Source of the DNA: Methylohalobius crimeensis 10Ki
Lineage (GTDB): Bacteria > Pseudomonadota > Gammaproteobacteria > Methylococcales > Methylothermaceae
Direction: 5' to 3'
DNA: 64,000 nt
Assembly: GCF_000421465.1 (NCBI RefSeq)
Contig: NZ_ATXB01000002.1
Span: forward strand, 362,690-426,689
A model generated the notes under the pieces. That model did no database searches. It was not told the origin of the DNA and saw nothing but the letters and a program-made list of their open reading frames with translations. The position numbers and the translations under genes were made by a program. Below are positions 8,990 through 17,903 of this stretch, piece after piece (within the stretch, counting starts at the first letter, position 1; each line of letters begins with the position of its first letter).

Positions 8990-9576
8990 CATTCAAACAC
9001 CCGCCTTTTCTCATTGCCTTGGCGCTGCTTGTGCTCACAAGCGGTTGCACGATAACCGGAAAAAGTTCGCCGACCTATTTCCACATTCTGCCGAATCCGC
9101 CGGCGGCGGAGGAAACCACCTCCAGGCGCATGACGATCGGCATCGCCGACATTGAGCTGCCACACTATTTGGAACGCCCCCAAATCGTAACCCTACGGGA
9201 GGGCACGGCCGTCAATCTCGCCGAATTCCATCGCTGGGCCGAACCTTTGGGCGCCGGATTCCAACGGGTGTTGACCGCGGGACTGATCTCCCGAATGCCG
9301 AATAGCCGCATCGTGCCCCTGCCCGCGCGTCGAGTGAAGGTGGATTGGACCGTGGAGATCCAAGTTCGGGATTTTCAGGTTCGAAAGGATCGCTGCCTGC
9401 TACTGTCCGATTGGCGGCTACAAAGCGACCGGACCACGCAAACTTGGCAACGATCCACCATTGAAGAATCGATATCGGAAGGAGGCTATCCGGGGATAGT
9501 CTCCGCCATGGGGCGCGCGGTGGATCGCCTCGCCGGACAGATTGCCGCCGAATTGGCCGCGCTGGAAAATCAATAA
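8986..9576 (+). CDS. PqiC-like ABC transport auxiliary lipoprotein (operon 1)
   Basis: A 196-residue lipoprotein: hydrophobic signal peptide, lipobox LTSGC with the modified Cys at 21, then a PqiC/YmbA (DUF330, ABC-type transport auxiliary) domain with the typical early YFHILP and later RVKVDWTVEIQVRDFQV segments. PqiC-type lipoproteins dock MCE bridges to the outer membrane, so this gene probably completes the transport system encoded by the three preceding genes. It overlaps the mlaD-like gene by 4 nt and the convergent M48 protease gene by 7 nt. Confidence 0.88.
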   Translation: MTFKHPPFLIALALLVLTSGCTITGKSSPTYFHILPNPPAAEETTSRRMTIGIADIELPHYLERPQIVTLREGTAVNLAEFHRWAEPLGAGFQRVLTAGLISRMPNSRIVPLPARRVKVDWTVEIQVRDFQVRKDRCLLLSDWRLQSDRTTQTWQRSTIEESISEGGYPGIVSAMGRAVDRLAGQIAAELAALENQ

Positions 9577-10352
9577 GTGCAATTCGGCGCCCGACCTTGG
9601 GCCCGGGCGGTTTGATACAGTGCCAGCGCCTTGTCCATGCGCGCCTGTAAATCTTGAATCCGGGTGTCGTGGGAAGGGTGGGTGGAAAGCCATTCCGGCG
9701 GACGGGCCCCGCCGGCCGCTTCCATGTTGTACCACAGTTGCACCGCTTCCCGGGGATCGAAACCGGCCCGGGCCATCAATTCCAGGCCGATGGTATCGGC
9801 CTCGGATTCCTGAATCCGGCTGAACGGCATGAGTACGCCATACTGCGCCCCCACCCCCAGCGCGCCCATCACCAACTGACCGGTCGCCGACTGGGGCGCG
9901 GCGATCGCTTGAATGAGGGCCAAGGACTGACTGACGGCAAACTCCTGGGATACCCGCTCATTGCTGTGGCGCGCCTGGACGTGGCCGATCTCGTGGCCGA
10001 CCACCGCCGCCAACTGGTGCTGATTTTGGGCCACCTTGAGCAAGCCGGAATAGACGCCGATCTTGCCGCCCGGCAGAGCGAATGCGTTGGCCTGGTCCGA
10101 CTTGAACACCACAACCTCCCACTGCCCGCTCAAATCGCGGGTCAACTCGCGAACGACGCACTGGACATAAGCGTTGATCTCGGGATCGGTTTCGATCTGC
10201 TCCTTGCTCTTGATTTGCTCGAACGCCTCGAACCCCATTTGGGTCAACTGTCCTTCCGGCATCAACATTAGCTGGGACCGTCCCGTGGGCGAAGTGGCGC
10301 AAGCCGTAAGCAATATCATCAAGCTCAAGGCGAGCAATCGTTTCCTGACCAT
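9570..10352 (-). CDS. M48-family metallopeptidase lipoprotein (LoiP/YcaL-like)
   Basis: This 260-residue protein has a signal peptide with lipobox LTAC (Cys18), the zinc motif HEIGH (120-124) and the downstream glutamate motif ESEAD (182-186), all hallmarks of periplasmic M48B peptidases such as LoiP, YcaL and BepA. It likely sits on the outer membrane and degrades misfolded envelope proteins. It is convergent with the Mla-like operon and divergent from rsd. Confidence 0.9.
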   Translation of the reverse strand: MVRKRLLALSLMILLTACATSPTGRSQLMLMPEGQLTQMGFEAFEQIKSKEQIETDPEINAYVQCVVRELTRDLSGQWEVVVFKSDQANAFALPGGKIGVYSGLLKVAQNQHQLAAVVGHEIGHVQARHSNERVSQEFAVSQSLALIQAIAAPQSATGQLVMGALGVGAQYGVLMPFSRIQESEADTIGLELMARAGFDPREAVQLWYNMEAAGGARPPEWLSTHPSHDTRIQDLQARMDKALALYQTARAQGRAPNCTY

Positions 10353-10466
10353 TTACTATCTCCGGCGATGTGTCTTCACTGCTGGGTAGGCCGCCCCTGA
10401 GCATTGCCGTCCGTGCCCAGATGGCATAAAGTATGGGCGAATCTACCACATAGCAAACTGCTTGTC

Positions 10467-10913
10467 ATGACGAAACCGAGCTATACAGGCGCCGAACGGC
10501 GGCAACGAACCCATGCAATGATCGAGGAGCTTTTGCAGGAGCGCAAGCAAATGTGGGCCTTGTACTGGGAAGTGGCCGAACTCCAACCGTACGAACGACA
10601 TAAAGAATCGCTGGATAAAATCCTGAATCGATTCTGTCAAATACTGATCGACTACATTTCTCTCGGTCACTTCGGCATCTATCAATACCTGCTCAACGGC
10701 ACCGAGCGGCGCCGCAAAGTCCTGGAAGCCGCCGAAAAACTGTATCCGGCCATATCCGAGAGCGCGGAAGCCGCCCTCGATTTCAACGATCGCTATGAAA
10801 AGGCGCAACTCACCGATCCGGAACGCCTGGCGCGGGAACTTTCCCAATTGGGGGAAGCCTTGGCCTCCCGTATCGAACTCGAAGATCAACTGATCGACTC
10901 CATGACCCGCTGA
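10467..10913 (+). CDS. rsd: Rsd/AlgQ family anti-sigma-70 regulator
   Basis: The 148-residue, mostly helical and acidic protein matches the Rsd/AlgQ family. It contains the ERKQMWALYWEVAEL, RFCQILIDYISLGHFGIY and family-typical helical segments. Rsd binds domain 4 of sigma-70 and lowers its activity in stationary phase; AlgQ affects alginate genes in Pseudomonas. I chose the ATG at 10467 because the alternative at 10404 adds a non-conserved N-terminus. No strong Shine-Dalgarno is visible. Its TGA overlaps the next ATG by one base, so the NUDIX gene is probably coupled. Confidence 0.82.
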   Translation: MTKPSYTGAERRQRTHAMIEELLQERKQMWALYWEVAELQPYERHKESLDKILNRFCQILIDYISLGHFGIYQYLLNGTERRRKVLEAAEKLYPAISESAEAALDFNDRYEKAQLTDPERLARELSQLGEALASRIELEDQLIDSMTR

Positions 10914-11476
10914 TGAAATTCTGTTCCCACTGTAGCGCCCCGTTGACGTTCAAGATTCCGGCCGGCGAGGACCGCGAGCGTTTCGTGTGCGAACGCTGCG
11001 GCACCATCCATTATCAAAACCCGAGGATCATCGCCGGTTGCCTTCCCCTGTGGGAAGGCAAGATCCTATTATGCCGTCGCGCCATCGAGCCCCGTTACGG
11101 TTTCTGGACTCTGCCGGCGGGCTTCATGGAATTGGGGGAAACCCTGGACCAGGCGGCGATTCGGGAGACCCGGGAAGAAGCCTGCGCGGAGGTCGAATCC
11201 CACGGCCTGTATACGGTCTACAGCCTGCCCCACGTAAATCAGGTTCACATCTTCTTCCGCGCCGAACTGATCGACGGGCGTTTTGCCCCCGGCCCCGAAA
11301 GCCTGGAAACCCGGCTGTTCGAAGAAACGGAGATTCCCTGGGACGAGCTGGCCTTTTCCACCGTGCGCCGAACCTTGGAAAGTTTTTTGGAAGACAAAAG
11401 CCGCGACCGGTTCGAGGTGAAGGTCGGAGACCTCCTCCCATCCCCCGTCATGCGACAAAACCCAACCCCCTGCTAA
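10913..11476 (+). CDS. NUDIX hydrolase with N-terminal zinc ribbon
   Basis: The 187-residue protein starts with a four-cysteine zinc ribbon (C4, C7, C26, C29) and continues into a NUDIX fold with the Nudix box from G70 to V94 (E76, R84-E85, E88-E89). The usual glycine near the end of the box is replaced by C91. Such enzymes cleave nucleoside diphosphates linked to another moiety, for instance ADP-ribose, NADH or FAD-type substrates; the exact one cannot be told. It is translationally coupled to rsd. Confidence 0.88.
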   Translation: MKFCSHCSAPLTFKIPAGEDRERFVCERCGTIHYQNPRIIAGCLPLWEGKILLCRRAIEPRYGFWTLPAGFMELGETLDQAAIRETREEACAEVESHGLYTVYSLPHVNQVHIFFRAELIDGRFAPGPESLETRLFEETEIPWDELAFSTVRRTLESFLEDKSRDRFEVKVGDLLPSPVMRQNPTPC

Positions 11477-11498
11477 GAGGCTGTTTCCAAGCCCTTAA

Positions 11499-11669
11499 GG
11501 GTCACGCGATCGCAAATGCCATTATCTTCCTCTCCAATTGGCGAAGGAGTCGCAAAAGCATCTTCTCCTGCTGGCGGTGCTGACCCCCGAGCAAACGGAA
11601 AAATGGGATGAGAAGCACCAGCGCCGTTTCAAACGCAGCCGCGATGGCAAGCCTTGCGATAAACGCTGA
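11499..11669 (+). pseudogene. Remnant resembling the C-terminus of a Spy/CpxP-type LTxxQ protein
   Basis: An open frame without any good start codon encodes a stretch containing LTPEQTEKWDEKHQRR and a basic end, closing at TGA 11667-11669. LTPEQ followed by charged helix is the repeat motif of periplasmic Spy/CpxP/CnrX-like chaperones. Only about 45 residues are readable and no signal peptide is left, so this looks like the tail of a decayed gene placed before the MacAB-type exporter. The match is by motif only. Confidence 0.4.
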
Positions 11670-11697
11670 CCCACCGTATTTTGCCGTAACCGACAAC

Positions 11698-11721
11698 GGC
11701 CGGTTCAAGGACGAACCGGCC
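11698..11721. promoter_or_regulatory. Perfect 9-bp inverted repeat upstream of the macA-like gene
   Basis: ggccggttc and gaaccggcc form a perfect 9-bp stem with a 6-nt loop, 28 nt before the macA-like ATG. No T-tract follows, so a leader hairpin or an operator is more likely than a terminator. Confidence 0.45.
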
Positions 11722-11749
11722 CTCCGCCGTCGATTGACCAAGGACTCTT

Positions 11750-13015
11750 ATGACTCAGGATAATATCGATCAAGTACTGGGCTTGGAACATCCCCCGACG
11801 AAAGGTCGACGAATCCTTTTCTGGCTCGGCATGGCGGCACTGCTGGCGGCCATCGTGGCCGTCGTGGCGTGGCTCCGGGGGAACGGCGACGGTCAGATGC
11901 GCTATATCACCTCCGAAGCGCGGCGGGGAGACTTGACCGTCACCGTGACCGCCACCGGCGCGCTCGAGCCGCTCAACCAGGTGGAGGTGGGAACCGAAGT
12001 GTCTGGCATGATCGAAACCGTGTCAGTGGATTACAACGACCGGGTGGAACGGGGGCAGGTGCTAGCCGAGTTGGACACCGAACAGCTCGAAGCACAACGC
12101 CGTCAGACCGAGGCTTCCTTGGCCCTGGCCAAGGCCAAAGTCCGGGAGGCGAAAGCGACGCTCCAAGAAACCCGCAACAAACTGATACGGGCTCGGCAGT
12201 TGGTGGAAAAAGCATTGATTTCCAGAGAAGAATTCGAGATCGCCGAAGCCAATTACCTGCGTGCTCAGGCGACCTTGGCCAGCGCCGAAGCCCAGGTGAA
12301 GCAAACCCGGGCTCAGCTGGACGAAAACCTCCGGGTGCTGGAAAAAGCGGTGATCCGCTCCCCGATCGACGGCATCGTGCTCGAGCGCAAGGTGGAATCG
12401 GGACAAACGGTGGCCGCCTCGCTGCAGACACCGGTATTGTTCACGCTGGCGGAAAACCTGAGCCAGATGGAGTTGCACGTGGCGGTGGACGAGGCGGATG
12501 TGGGGCTGGTCAGGAAAGGCCAGGAGGCCATTTTCACCGTGGACGCCTACCCCAATCGACACTTCCAGGCGACCATCACCCAGGTGCGCTACGCGCCGCA
12601 GACCATCGAAGGAGTCGTTACCTACGAAACCGTGCTCGCGGTCAGCAATGCCGATCTTTGGTTGCGTCCCGGGATGACGGCGACGGCCGAAATCATCGTG
12701 AACCGGGTCGAGGATGCGCTGCTGGTGCCCAACACGGCGCTTCGCTTTACCCCCCCATCGACCGAAGCGCCCGAGACCCGGTCCGGCGGCAGCGTATTCT
12801 CCAAATTATTTCCCCGCCCGCCATCGACGCGCAAACCGAACGTGACGGAAGATTCTCCAGACGGCGCCCAACAGGTTTGGATTTTACGGGATAACCACCC
12901 GACGGCCGTTCCCGTGACCATCGGCGTCAGCGACGGGGTGATGAGTGAAGTGAGACTGGGCAACATCCGGCCCGGCACCCCGCTGGTGGTGGACGTGGCG
13001 ATGCCCGCCTCATGA
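11750..13015 (+). CDS. MacA-like periplasmic adaptor (HlyD/RND-type membrane fusion protein)
   Basis: The 421-residue protein has a cytoplasmic N-terminus, one membrane anchor (about 22-42), then biotinyl-lipoyl halves around a long alpha-hairpin (about 105-195, rich in A, E, Q and K) and a beta-barrel domain. This is the plan of MacA and other efflux adaptors. MacA links a MacB-type ABC exporter to an outer-membrane channel. A proline- and serine-rich insertion near 330-370 is unusual. The stop overlaps the ATPase start by 4 nt. No TolC homologue lies in the operon. Confidence 0.9.
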   Translation: MTQDNIDQVLGLEHPPTKGRRILFWLGMAALLAAIVAVVAWLRGNGDGQMRYITSEARRGDLTVTVTATGALEPLNQVEVGTEVSGMIETVSVDYNDRVERGQVLAELDTEQLEAQRRQTEASLALAKAKVREAKATLQETRNKLIRARQLVEKALISREEFEIAEANYLRAQATLASAEAQVKQTRAQLDENLRVLEKAVIRSPIDGIVLERKVESGQTVAASLQTPVLFTLAENLSQMELHVAVDEADVGLVRKGQEAIFTVDAYPNRHFQATITQVRYAPQTIEGVVTYETVLAVSNADLWLRPGMTATAEIIVNRVEDALLVPNTALRFTPPSTEAPETRSGGSVFSKLFPRPPSTRKPNVTEDSPDGAQQVWILRDNHPTAVPVTIGVSDGVMSEVRLGNIRPGTPLVVDVAMPAS

Positions 13016-13740
13016 ACGCCGATCAGCCGCCGCTCATCGAATTGGTCGGGGTGACCAAAATCTACGGCAGCGGCCACGCCGCCATGCAAGCTTTGCGCGG
13101 CGTGGATATCCGGATCGATGCAGGCGAATTCGTGGCGATGATGGGACCGAGCGGTTCGGGCAAATCCACATGCATGAATATCTTGGGGTGCCTGGACACG
13201 CCCACCGCGGGCCATTATTACTTCAAAGAAATCGACGTCGTCGGTCTCAGCCGCGACCAGCGCGCCCGTCTGCGCCGCCACTACCTGGGCTTCGTGTTTC
13301 AGGGCTTCAACTTGCTGGCACGCACCACCGCCTTGGAAAACGTGGAACTGCCCTTGATCTATCGCGGCACCCCCGCAGCCCAGCGCCGCGCATTGGCCCG
13401 CGGGGCATTGGCCAGGGTCGGTCTGGACGGCTGGGAACACCATACCCCCGGCGAGCTGTCCGGGGGACAGCAGCAACGGGTGGCCATCGCCCGGGCCATC
13501 GTCACCGAACCGGCGGTGATTCTCGCCGACGAGCCCACCGGCAACTTGGATACGGCGCGTAGCCGGGAAATCATGGAACTGCTCCGGGCTTTCAACCGCG
13601 ACCAGGGCATCACCGTGGTCATGGTGACCCACGAACCCGACATGGCCGCCTACGCCGGACGCACCCTTCATTTTCTCGACGGCCTCATCGAAAACGGACA
13701 ATCCCCGACGGAGGCGAGCCGATGTTCTGGAATGCCCTGA
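13012..13740 (+). CDS. MacB/LolD-type ABC exporter ATP-binding protein
   Basis: This 242-residue ATPase has Walker [10 protein letters not shown], signature [14 protein letters not shown] and Walker [13 protein letters not shown], the latter diagnostic of the LolD/MacB/FtsE-like group. In E. coli MacB the ATPase is fused to the permease; here it is a separate gene whose end overlaps the permease start by 19 nt. It works with the flanking MacA- and MacB-like proteins to expel a substrate such as a peptide, lipopeptide or macrolide-like compound. Confidence 0.92.
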   Translation: MNADQPPLIELVGVTKIYGSGHAAMQALRGVDIRIDAGEFVAMMGPSGSGKSTCMNILGCLDTPTAGHYYFKEIDVVGLSRDQRARLRRHYLGFVFQGFNLLARTTALENVELPLIYRGTPAAQRRALARGALARVGLDGWEHHTPGELSGGQQQRVAIARAIVTEPAVILADEPTGNLDTARSREIMELLRAFNRDQGITVVMVTHEPDMAAYAGRTLHFLDGLIENGQSPTEASRCSGMP

Positions 13741-14927
13741 TTCTGGCCCTTCGGGCGATTCGCCGCAACCTGCTGCGATCCTCCCTGACCATTCTCGGCG
13801 TGGTGATCGGCGTGGGGGCGGTGATTACCATGGTCACGGTGGGGGGCGGCGCCACCGTCCAGGTGCAGGAACAAATCGCCGATCTCGGCAGCAACCTCCT
13901 CATCGTTCGACCGGGCCAACGCATGTCGTTCGGTCAGCGCTCGGCGGCCCCGGCCTTCGACCTGGACGACATTGAAACCATCGATCGCGAATTGGCGTCG
14001 GTGGCCGCGGTGGCGCCCACCGCCATGCAGACCATGACCGCGATCTACGGCAATAACAATTGGTCCACCACCATCTACGGCGTGGACAACCATTTTATGA
14101 CCGTCAAGAACTGGCCGCTGCAAGCCGGCCGCCCCTTCACCGTGGGCGAACTGCGCGCCGGCAAAGCGGTGTGCATCCTCGGCGCCACCATTCGCGAACA
14201 ATTGTTCGGACGGCAGAATCCCTTGGGTTTGAAAATCCGCCTGGAGAAAATCTCCTGCGAAGTGGTCGGATTGCTGGAAGCCAAGGGACAAAGCTTCATG
14301 GGATCGGATCAGGACGATTTGGTACTGATCCCGTTGCGAACTTTCTGGCGCCGCGTCGCCGGCAACCGGGATATCGGTCTGATTCAAGTGTCGGCCCGGG
14401 AAGGTTTCGCCACGGAAAAAGTGAAACGCGACATCGAGCGCTTGCTGCGCGAGCGTCGCCGTATCCGCCGCGGCCAGGAAGACGATTTCCACGTCATGGA
14501 CATGAAGGAGATCGCCCGGACCCTCACCGGCACCACCCGCATTCTCACCGCGCTGCTGGGCGCGGTCGCCGCGGTGAGCCTGCTGGTGGGCGGCATCGGC
14601 ATCATGAACATCATGCTGGTGTCGGTGACTGAGCGCACCCGGGAAATCGGCATCCGCTTGGCCATCGGCGCCTTGGAGCGGGAGGTGATGATGCAGTTCC
14701 TGGTGGAAGCGATGGTCCTGTCTTCCTTCGGCGGCATCATCGGCATCCTCTTGGCCCTGGGCGCATCCCTGCTACTTGCTCGCTTGCTCCAGGTGCCGTT
14801 CATTTTCAACGGCGGCATCGTCGTCGTCGCCTTTCTCTTTTCCGCCGCCGTGGGGGTGATTTTCGGCTACTTCCCGGCGCGCAAGGCCGCCCGCCTCGAT
14901 CCCATCGAAGCGCTGCGCTACGAGTGA
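13722..14927 (+). CDS. MacB-type ABC exporter permease
   Basis: The 401-residue permease has one N-terminal membrane helix (about 20-45), a large periplasmic MacB-PCD domain, and three C-terminal helices that include the LLVGGIGIMNIMLVSVTERT motif and the closing PARKAARLDPIEALRYE of the FtsX/MacB superfamily. Together with the two preceding genes it forms a tripartite exporter. Substrate unknown. Confidence 0.92.
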   Translation: MFWNALILALRAIRRNLLRSSLTILGVVIGVGAVITMVTVGGGATVQVQEQIADLGSNLLIVRPGQRMSFGQRSAAPAFDLDDIETIDRELASVAAVAPTAMQTMTAIYGNNNWSTTIYGVDNHFMTVKNWPLQAGRPFTVGELRAGKAVCILGATIREQLFGRQNPLGLKIRLEKISCEVVGLLEAKGQSFMGSDQDDLVLIPLRTFWRRVAGNRDIGLIQVSAREGFATEKVKRDIERLLRERRRIRRGQEDDFHVMDMKEIARTLTGTTRILTALLGAVAAVSLLVGGIGIMNIMLVSVTERTREIGIRLAIGALEREVMMQFLVEAMVLSSFGGIIGILLALGASLLLARLLQVPFIFNGGIVVVAFLFSAAVGVIFGYFPARKAARLDPIEALRYE

Positions 14928-15002
14928 CCCTCCTCCGTGCGGCAAATCAACAACTGCCCGTCACGAGCGCGGGAGAAGACGCATAGCGGACCATTGCTCG
15001 GT

Positions 15003-15230
15003 TCAGTGACAACAGGGACATTGGGGACCGTGTTTTCGCGTCGATGGTTCGAGGATTTGCCCCGCCCTTTCCCGGCCGCGGGCCATATGCCCATGCACGG
15101 CCGGAGCATGGAAAAAAATGCGCTCCACCCCGGCGCCACATTGGGGGCACGGCGGCCGCTGGGCGGACATTGGGTGATGCGCTTCGAAACAGACGCCGCA
15201 GCGCCTGCAGCGGTAATCGTAACTGGGCAT
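15003..15230 (-). CDS. FmdB-family zinc ribbon protein
   Basis: A 75-residue protein beginning MPSYDYRCRRCG, the signature start of FmdB-type zinc ribbons. Zinc ligands are C8, C11, C28 and C31. An additional C71, C73, C74 and H75 cluster at the C-terminus is unusual. GGAGG sits 7 nt before the ATG at 15230; the frame continues upstream but without family similarity. FmdB proteins are small putative regulators first noted beside formamidase/amidase genes. Here it follows the COS-hydrolase-like gene by 119 nt on the same strand. Confidence 0.85.
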   Translation of the reverse strand: MPSYDYRCRRCGVCFEAHHPMSAQRPPCPQCGAGVERIFFHAPAVHGHMARGRERAGQILEPSTRKHGPQCPCCH

Positions 15231-15349
15231 AACGGTGCCTCCGGATCGCCAAACATCGCTGACATTGGGAGGGGGAGCCGGAGCCCTCTCTCCCACTTCC
15301 TCTCCAGGATCAATCAATTGGAATGCGTAAATCCCAATTGAACCTCGGG

Positions 15350-16003
15350 TCAACCCCAACGGGGAGGTTGCTTCGCCTTCACTCCGAAGGCATCCGCCGT
15401 GGCATCGGTTCGAGCGCGCTTGTCGGGGTCCTGGGTGGGCGGACGCAACCGCCGCGTTTCCACTTCCCAGATCCATCCGCTGACGGTGACGTTCTTGGGG
15501 ATAAGCGGATGATTTTTGAATGCCTCGACGGTTTTCATGCAGGTCTGATCCACGTCATCCATCATGCCGATCCACTTGGCGAAGGCGCCTTTGGCCAGAC
15601 TCAATTCCGGCAGAGTCGGATCGAGGGTGAGCGTGTCCGGATCGACCCCGCTTTGCCTCAGGGCCGCTTCCAATTCCGCGGCGTCGGCGGACAACATTCC
15701 GCACTGGGTATGTTGCACGATGACGATTTCCTGGGTGCCGAAGAAATTACAGGTCAACATGGCCGAGCGAATCGCATCATCGGTGACAATCCCGCCGGCA
15801 TTGCGGAAGCAATGAGCATCCCCGCCTCCCACAGGGGTATCCACGCGGATACCCAGCGCCTCGTCCACCGGCAATCGCTCGTCCATGCAGGCCAATACCC
15901 ACAACCGACGATTATTGGGTCCTTCCGCCCCATAGCGGCGGCGCTTTGCCCAATGGTCGAACTGCTTGACCCGGTTTTCCAATTCCGCTTTTAAAGTAGC
16001 CAT
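15350..16003 (-). CDS. Beta-carbonic anhydrase fold enzyme, carbonyl-sulfide-hydrolase-like (clade D)
   Basis: The 217-residue protein shows zinc ligands C39 (CMDER, 39-43), H98 and C101 (HTQCGM) in the order of beta-carbonic anhydrases, with the Asp41-Arg43 dyad conserved. The compact CMDER...HTxCGM layout and the HCFRNAGG segment resemble clade D members, which include the carbonyl sulfide hydrolase of Thiobacillus. COS hydrolase makes H2S and CO2 from COS; carbonic anhydrase hydrates CO2. Sequence alone does not separate the two roles. A purine-rich GGAGG-like site precedes the ATG. Confidence 0.82.
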   Translation of the reverse strand: MATLKAELENRVKQFDHWAKRRRYGAEGPNNRRLWVLACMDERLPVDEALGIRVDTPVGGGDAHCFRNAGGIVTDDAIRSAMLTCNFFGTQEIVIVQHTQCGMLSADAAELEAALRQSGVDPDTLTLDPTLPELSLAKGAFAKWIGMMDDVDQTCMKTVEAFKNHPLIPKNVTVSGWIWEVETRRLRPPTQDPDKRARTDATADAFGVKAKQPPRWG

Positions 16004-16323
16004 TCAGATACCCTCCTAAATTGGATTTCGCCGATCTTTCCACTTGAGGGCTAAATCGGCGCCATGCCGACAAACTCTAGTGTTGTAACTCATTCCACCC
16101 AAACCAAAAATAGCGCAAACACCCGGTGATGGTCAACACCATAGAAACTAATAATTACTTATTTTGAATCAATGCGCACGGGGAAAAGAATATTTCGATT
16201 GTTTCTATACGCAACCAAATCGCCCTATAATCGCAGGCCATCGCGCATGCCCCCTATTTGAAATTGAATCATAACCGGATTTATTGTATGTAGTGATCGA
16301 GTGTACATGCGGAGGGGATCACC
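16004..16323 (+). promoter_or_regulatory. AT-rich divergent intergenic region with -10 box for cfa
   Basis: This 320-nt gap between the COS-hydrolase-like gene and cfa is clearly more AT-rich than its surroundings. It contains a perfect TATAAT at 16226-16231, with weak -35 candidates (TTTCTA at 16202-16207, 18-nt spacing). A strong Shine-Dalgarno (GGAGGGG) lies just before the cfa ATG. No small gene is apparent. Confidence 0.5.
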
Positions 16324-17481
16324 ATGTCCATCAAAGCTTTGACATCGTGGCATTGGAACTGGTCCGATCATCTTTTTTGTAAGGAGCGGGTGGCGTCTCT
16401 TCTGGAAGAAGCCGACATCCACATCGACGGAGGCAGGCCCTGGGATATCCGGGTGCATGATCCCCGATTCTTCCAACGGGTATTGGCCGAAACTTCGATG
16501 GGATTCGGCGAATCTTACATGGACGGTTGGTGGGACTGTGAACGTTTGGACGAATTGATCTACCGAATCCTGCGCCACCGCCTCACCGAACGCGTGCAAT
16601 CCTGGAAAGATATCCTGGCCTTCCTACAGGCGAAGTTACTCAATTTGCAAGATGTACGACGGGCTTTCCATATCGGTCAGCACCATTACGACATCGGCAA
16701 CGAACTGTATCAATCGATGCTGGACCGGCACATGATTTACAGCTGCGGTTATTGGAAGGCCGCCAACGACTTGGATGCCGCCCAAGAGGCCAAACTCGAT
16801 CTGGTCTGTCGTAAACTCGGCCTCGAACCCGGCATGCGGGTTTTGGACATCGGCTGCGGGTGGGGCGGTGCGGCCAAATTCGCCGCCGAACGTTACGGCG
16901 TCGAGGTCTACGGCGTCACCGTGTCGGAGGAGCAAGCCAAATTCGCACACGAGATATGCCGCGGGCTTCCCGTAACCATTGAACTGAAGGATTATCGCAC
17001 CCTCTCCGGGCGATTCGATTGCGCTTATTCCCTGGGAATGTTCGAGCATGTCGGTTACCGAAACTATGCCGACTACATGGAAGTGATCGAACGCTGCCTT
17101 CCGCAGGACGGCCTCTTCCTGCTCCATACCATCGGCTGCAACGCATCGAGCTACCACGGCAACCCCTGGGTGGAGCGCTACATTTTCCCCAATTCGATGC
17201 TGCCTTCGATTCGCCAGATCGGTGCGGCGATCGAGGGAAAGCTGATCCTGGAGGACTGGCAGAACTTCGGCCCCGATTACGATCGCACGCTTTTGGCATG
17301 GCATGACAATTTCGAGCGCGGCTGGGCGCCGCTTCGCGACCATTACGGAGAGCGTTTCCAGCGGATGTGGCGGTTTTATTTGTTGAGCTTTGCCGGCGCA
17401 TTCCGCGCGCGCTATATTCAGCTTTGGCAAATTGTTCTGTCCCGGCGGGGCCGCCCCATGCGTTACGACGCGCCGCGCTGA
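16324..17481 (+). CDS. cfa: Cyclopropane-fatty-acyl-phospholipid synthase
   Basis: The 385-residue enzyme methylenates double bonds of membrane phospholipid acyl chains with S-adenosylmethionine. The SAM motif VLDIGCGWGG is at 173-182, the conserved catalytic-site cysteine in YSCGYW is C141, and family segments QHHYDIGNELY and GMFEHVGYRNY are present. The length matches E. coli Cfa (382). GGAGGGG precedes the ATG. Cfa is usually induced on entry to stationary phase; here the upstream AT-rich region carries a TATAAT. Confidence 0.96.
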   Translation: MSIKALTSWHWNWSDHLFCKERVASLLEEADIHIDGGRPWDIRVHDPRFFQRVLAETSMGFGESYMDGWWDCERLDELIYRILRHRLTERVQSWKDILAFLQAKLLNLQDVRRAFHIGQHHYDIGNELYQSMLDRHMIYSCGYWKAANDLDAAQEAKLDLVCRKLGLEPGMRVLDIGCGWGGAAKFAAERYGVEVYGVTVSEEQAKFAHEICRGLPVTIELKDYRTLSGRFDCAYSLGMFEHVGYRNYADYMEVIERCLPQDGLFLLHTIGCNASSYHGNPWVERYIFPNSMLPSIRQIGAAIEGKLILEDWQNFGPDYDRTLLAWHDNFERGWAPLRDHYGERFQRMWRFYLLSFAGAFRARYIQLWQIVLSRRGRPMRYDAPR

Positions 17482-17528
17482 ATGCCCCAACGATTGACAT
17501 CTCCTTCAGGCGGGCCGACCATGCCGGA

Positions 17529-17903
17529 ATGAATGGCACTCAATTGAAATGCCTTTTGGCGATGACAGTGCTGGCCTTGACCGGTTTCGGCCCGCTCTCG
17601 TTGACGTGCCTGATCGGTATGTTCATCCTGATCCGGAGACCGATCTGGTTTTTCCAGGTGGTGCAGAATCTTTATGACAACCACCGGGCTCAAGCGGTCG
17701 ATTTACCGCTTCGGAACAACGGCACCTCGGCCACGGTCGCTCGAATCAAAAGCTTTCTTTCCCTGCTGACTCTTTTGATTTTGGATATCGCTCCGGTGCC
17801 GGTCACCGGTTCCATCGGCTTGTATGTCGTGACCACACGGCCGAAGTGGTTCAAGACGCTGGTGGAAAGAATCTACAACGGCGCTGTTACCTCTTCGCGG
17901 TAG
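17529..17903 (+). CDS. Small two-helix membrane protein of unknown function
   Basis: A 124-residue protein with two similar halves. Each has a hydrophobic helix ending in P-x-x-x-G-x-x-G-x-x-x-x-x-x-R-P-x-W (about residues 8-40 and 78-105), so it may come from an internal duplication. I recognise no family. It lies 47 nt after cfa on the same strand and could be co-transcribed. The start at ATG 17529 is the first in-frame Met before the hydrophobic segment; the ribosome-binding site is weak. Confidence 0.6.
   Translation: MNGTQLKCLLAMTVLALTGFGPLSLTCLIGMFILIRRPIWFFQVVQNLYDNHRAQAVDLPLRNNGTSATVARIKSFLSLLTLLILDIAPVPVTGSIGLYVVTTRPKWFKTLVERIYNGAVTSSR

Noticed and set aside
14918-15313. 131-codon minus-strand frame overlapping the FmdB-type gene
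   Set aside because: The FmdB reading in the other frame has a strong ribosome-binding site and the family start MPSYDYRC.
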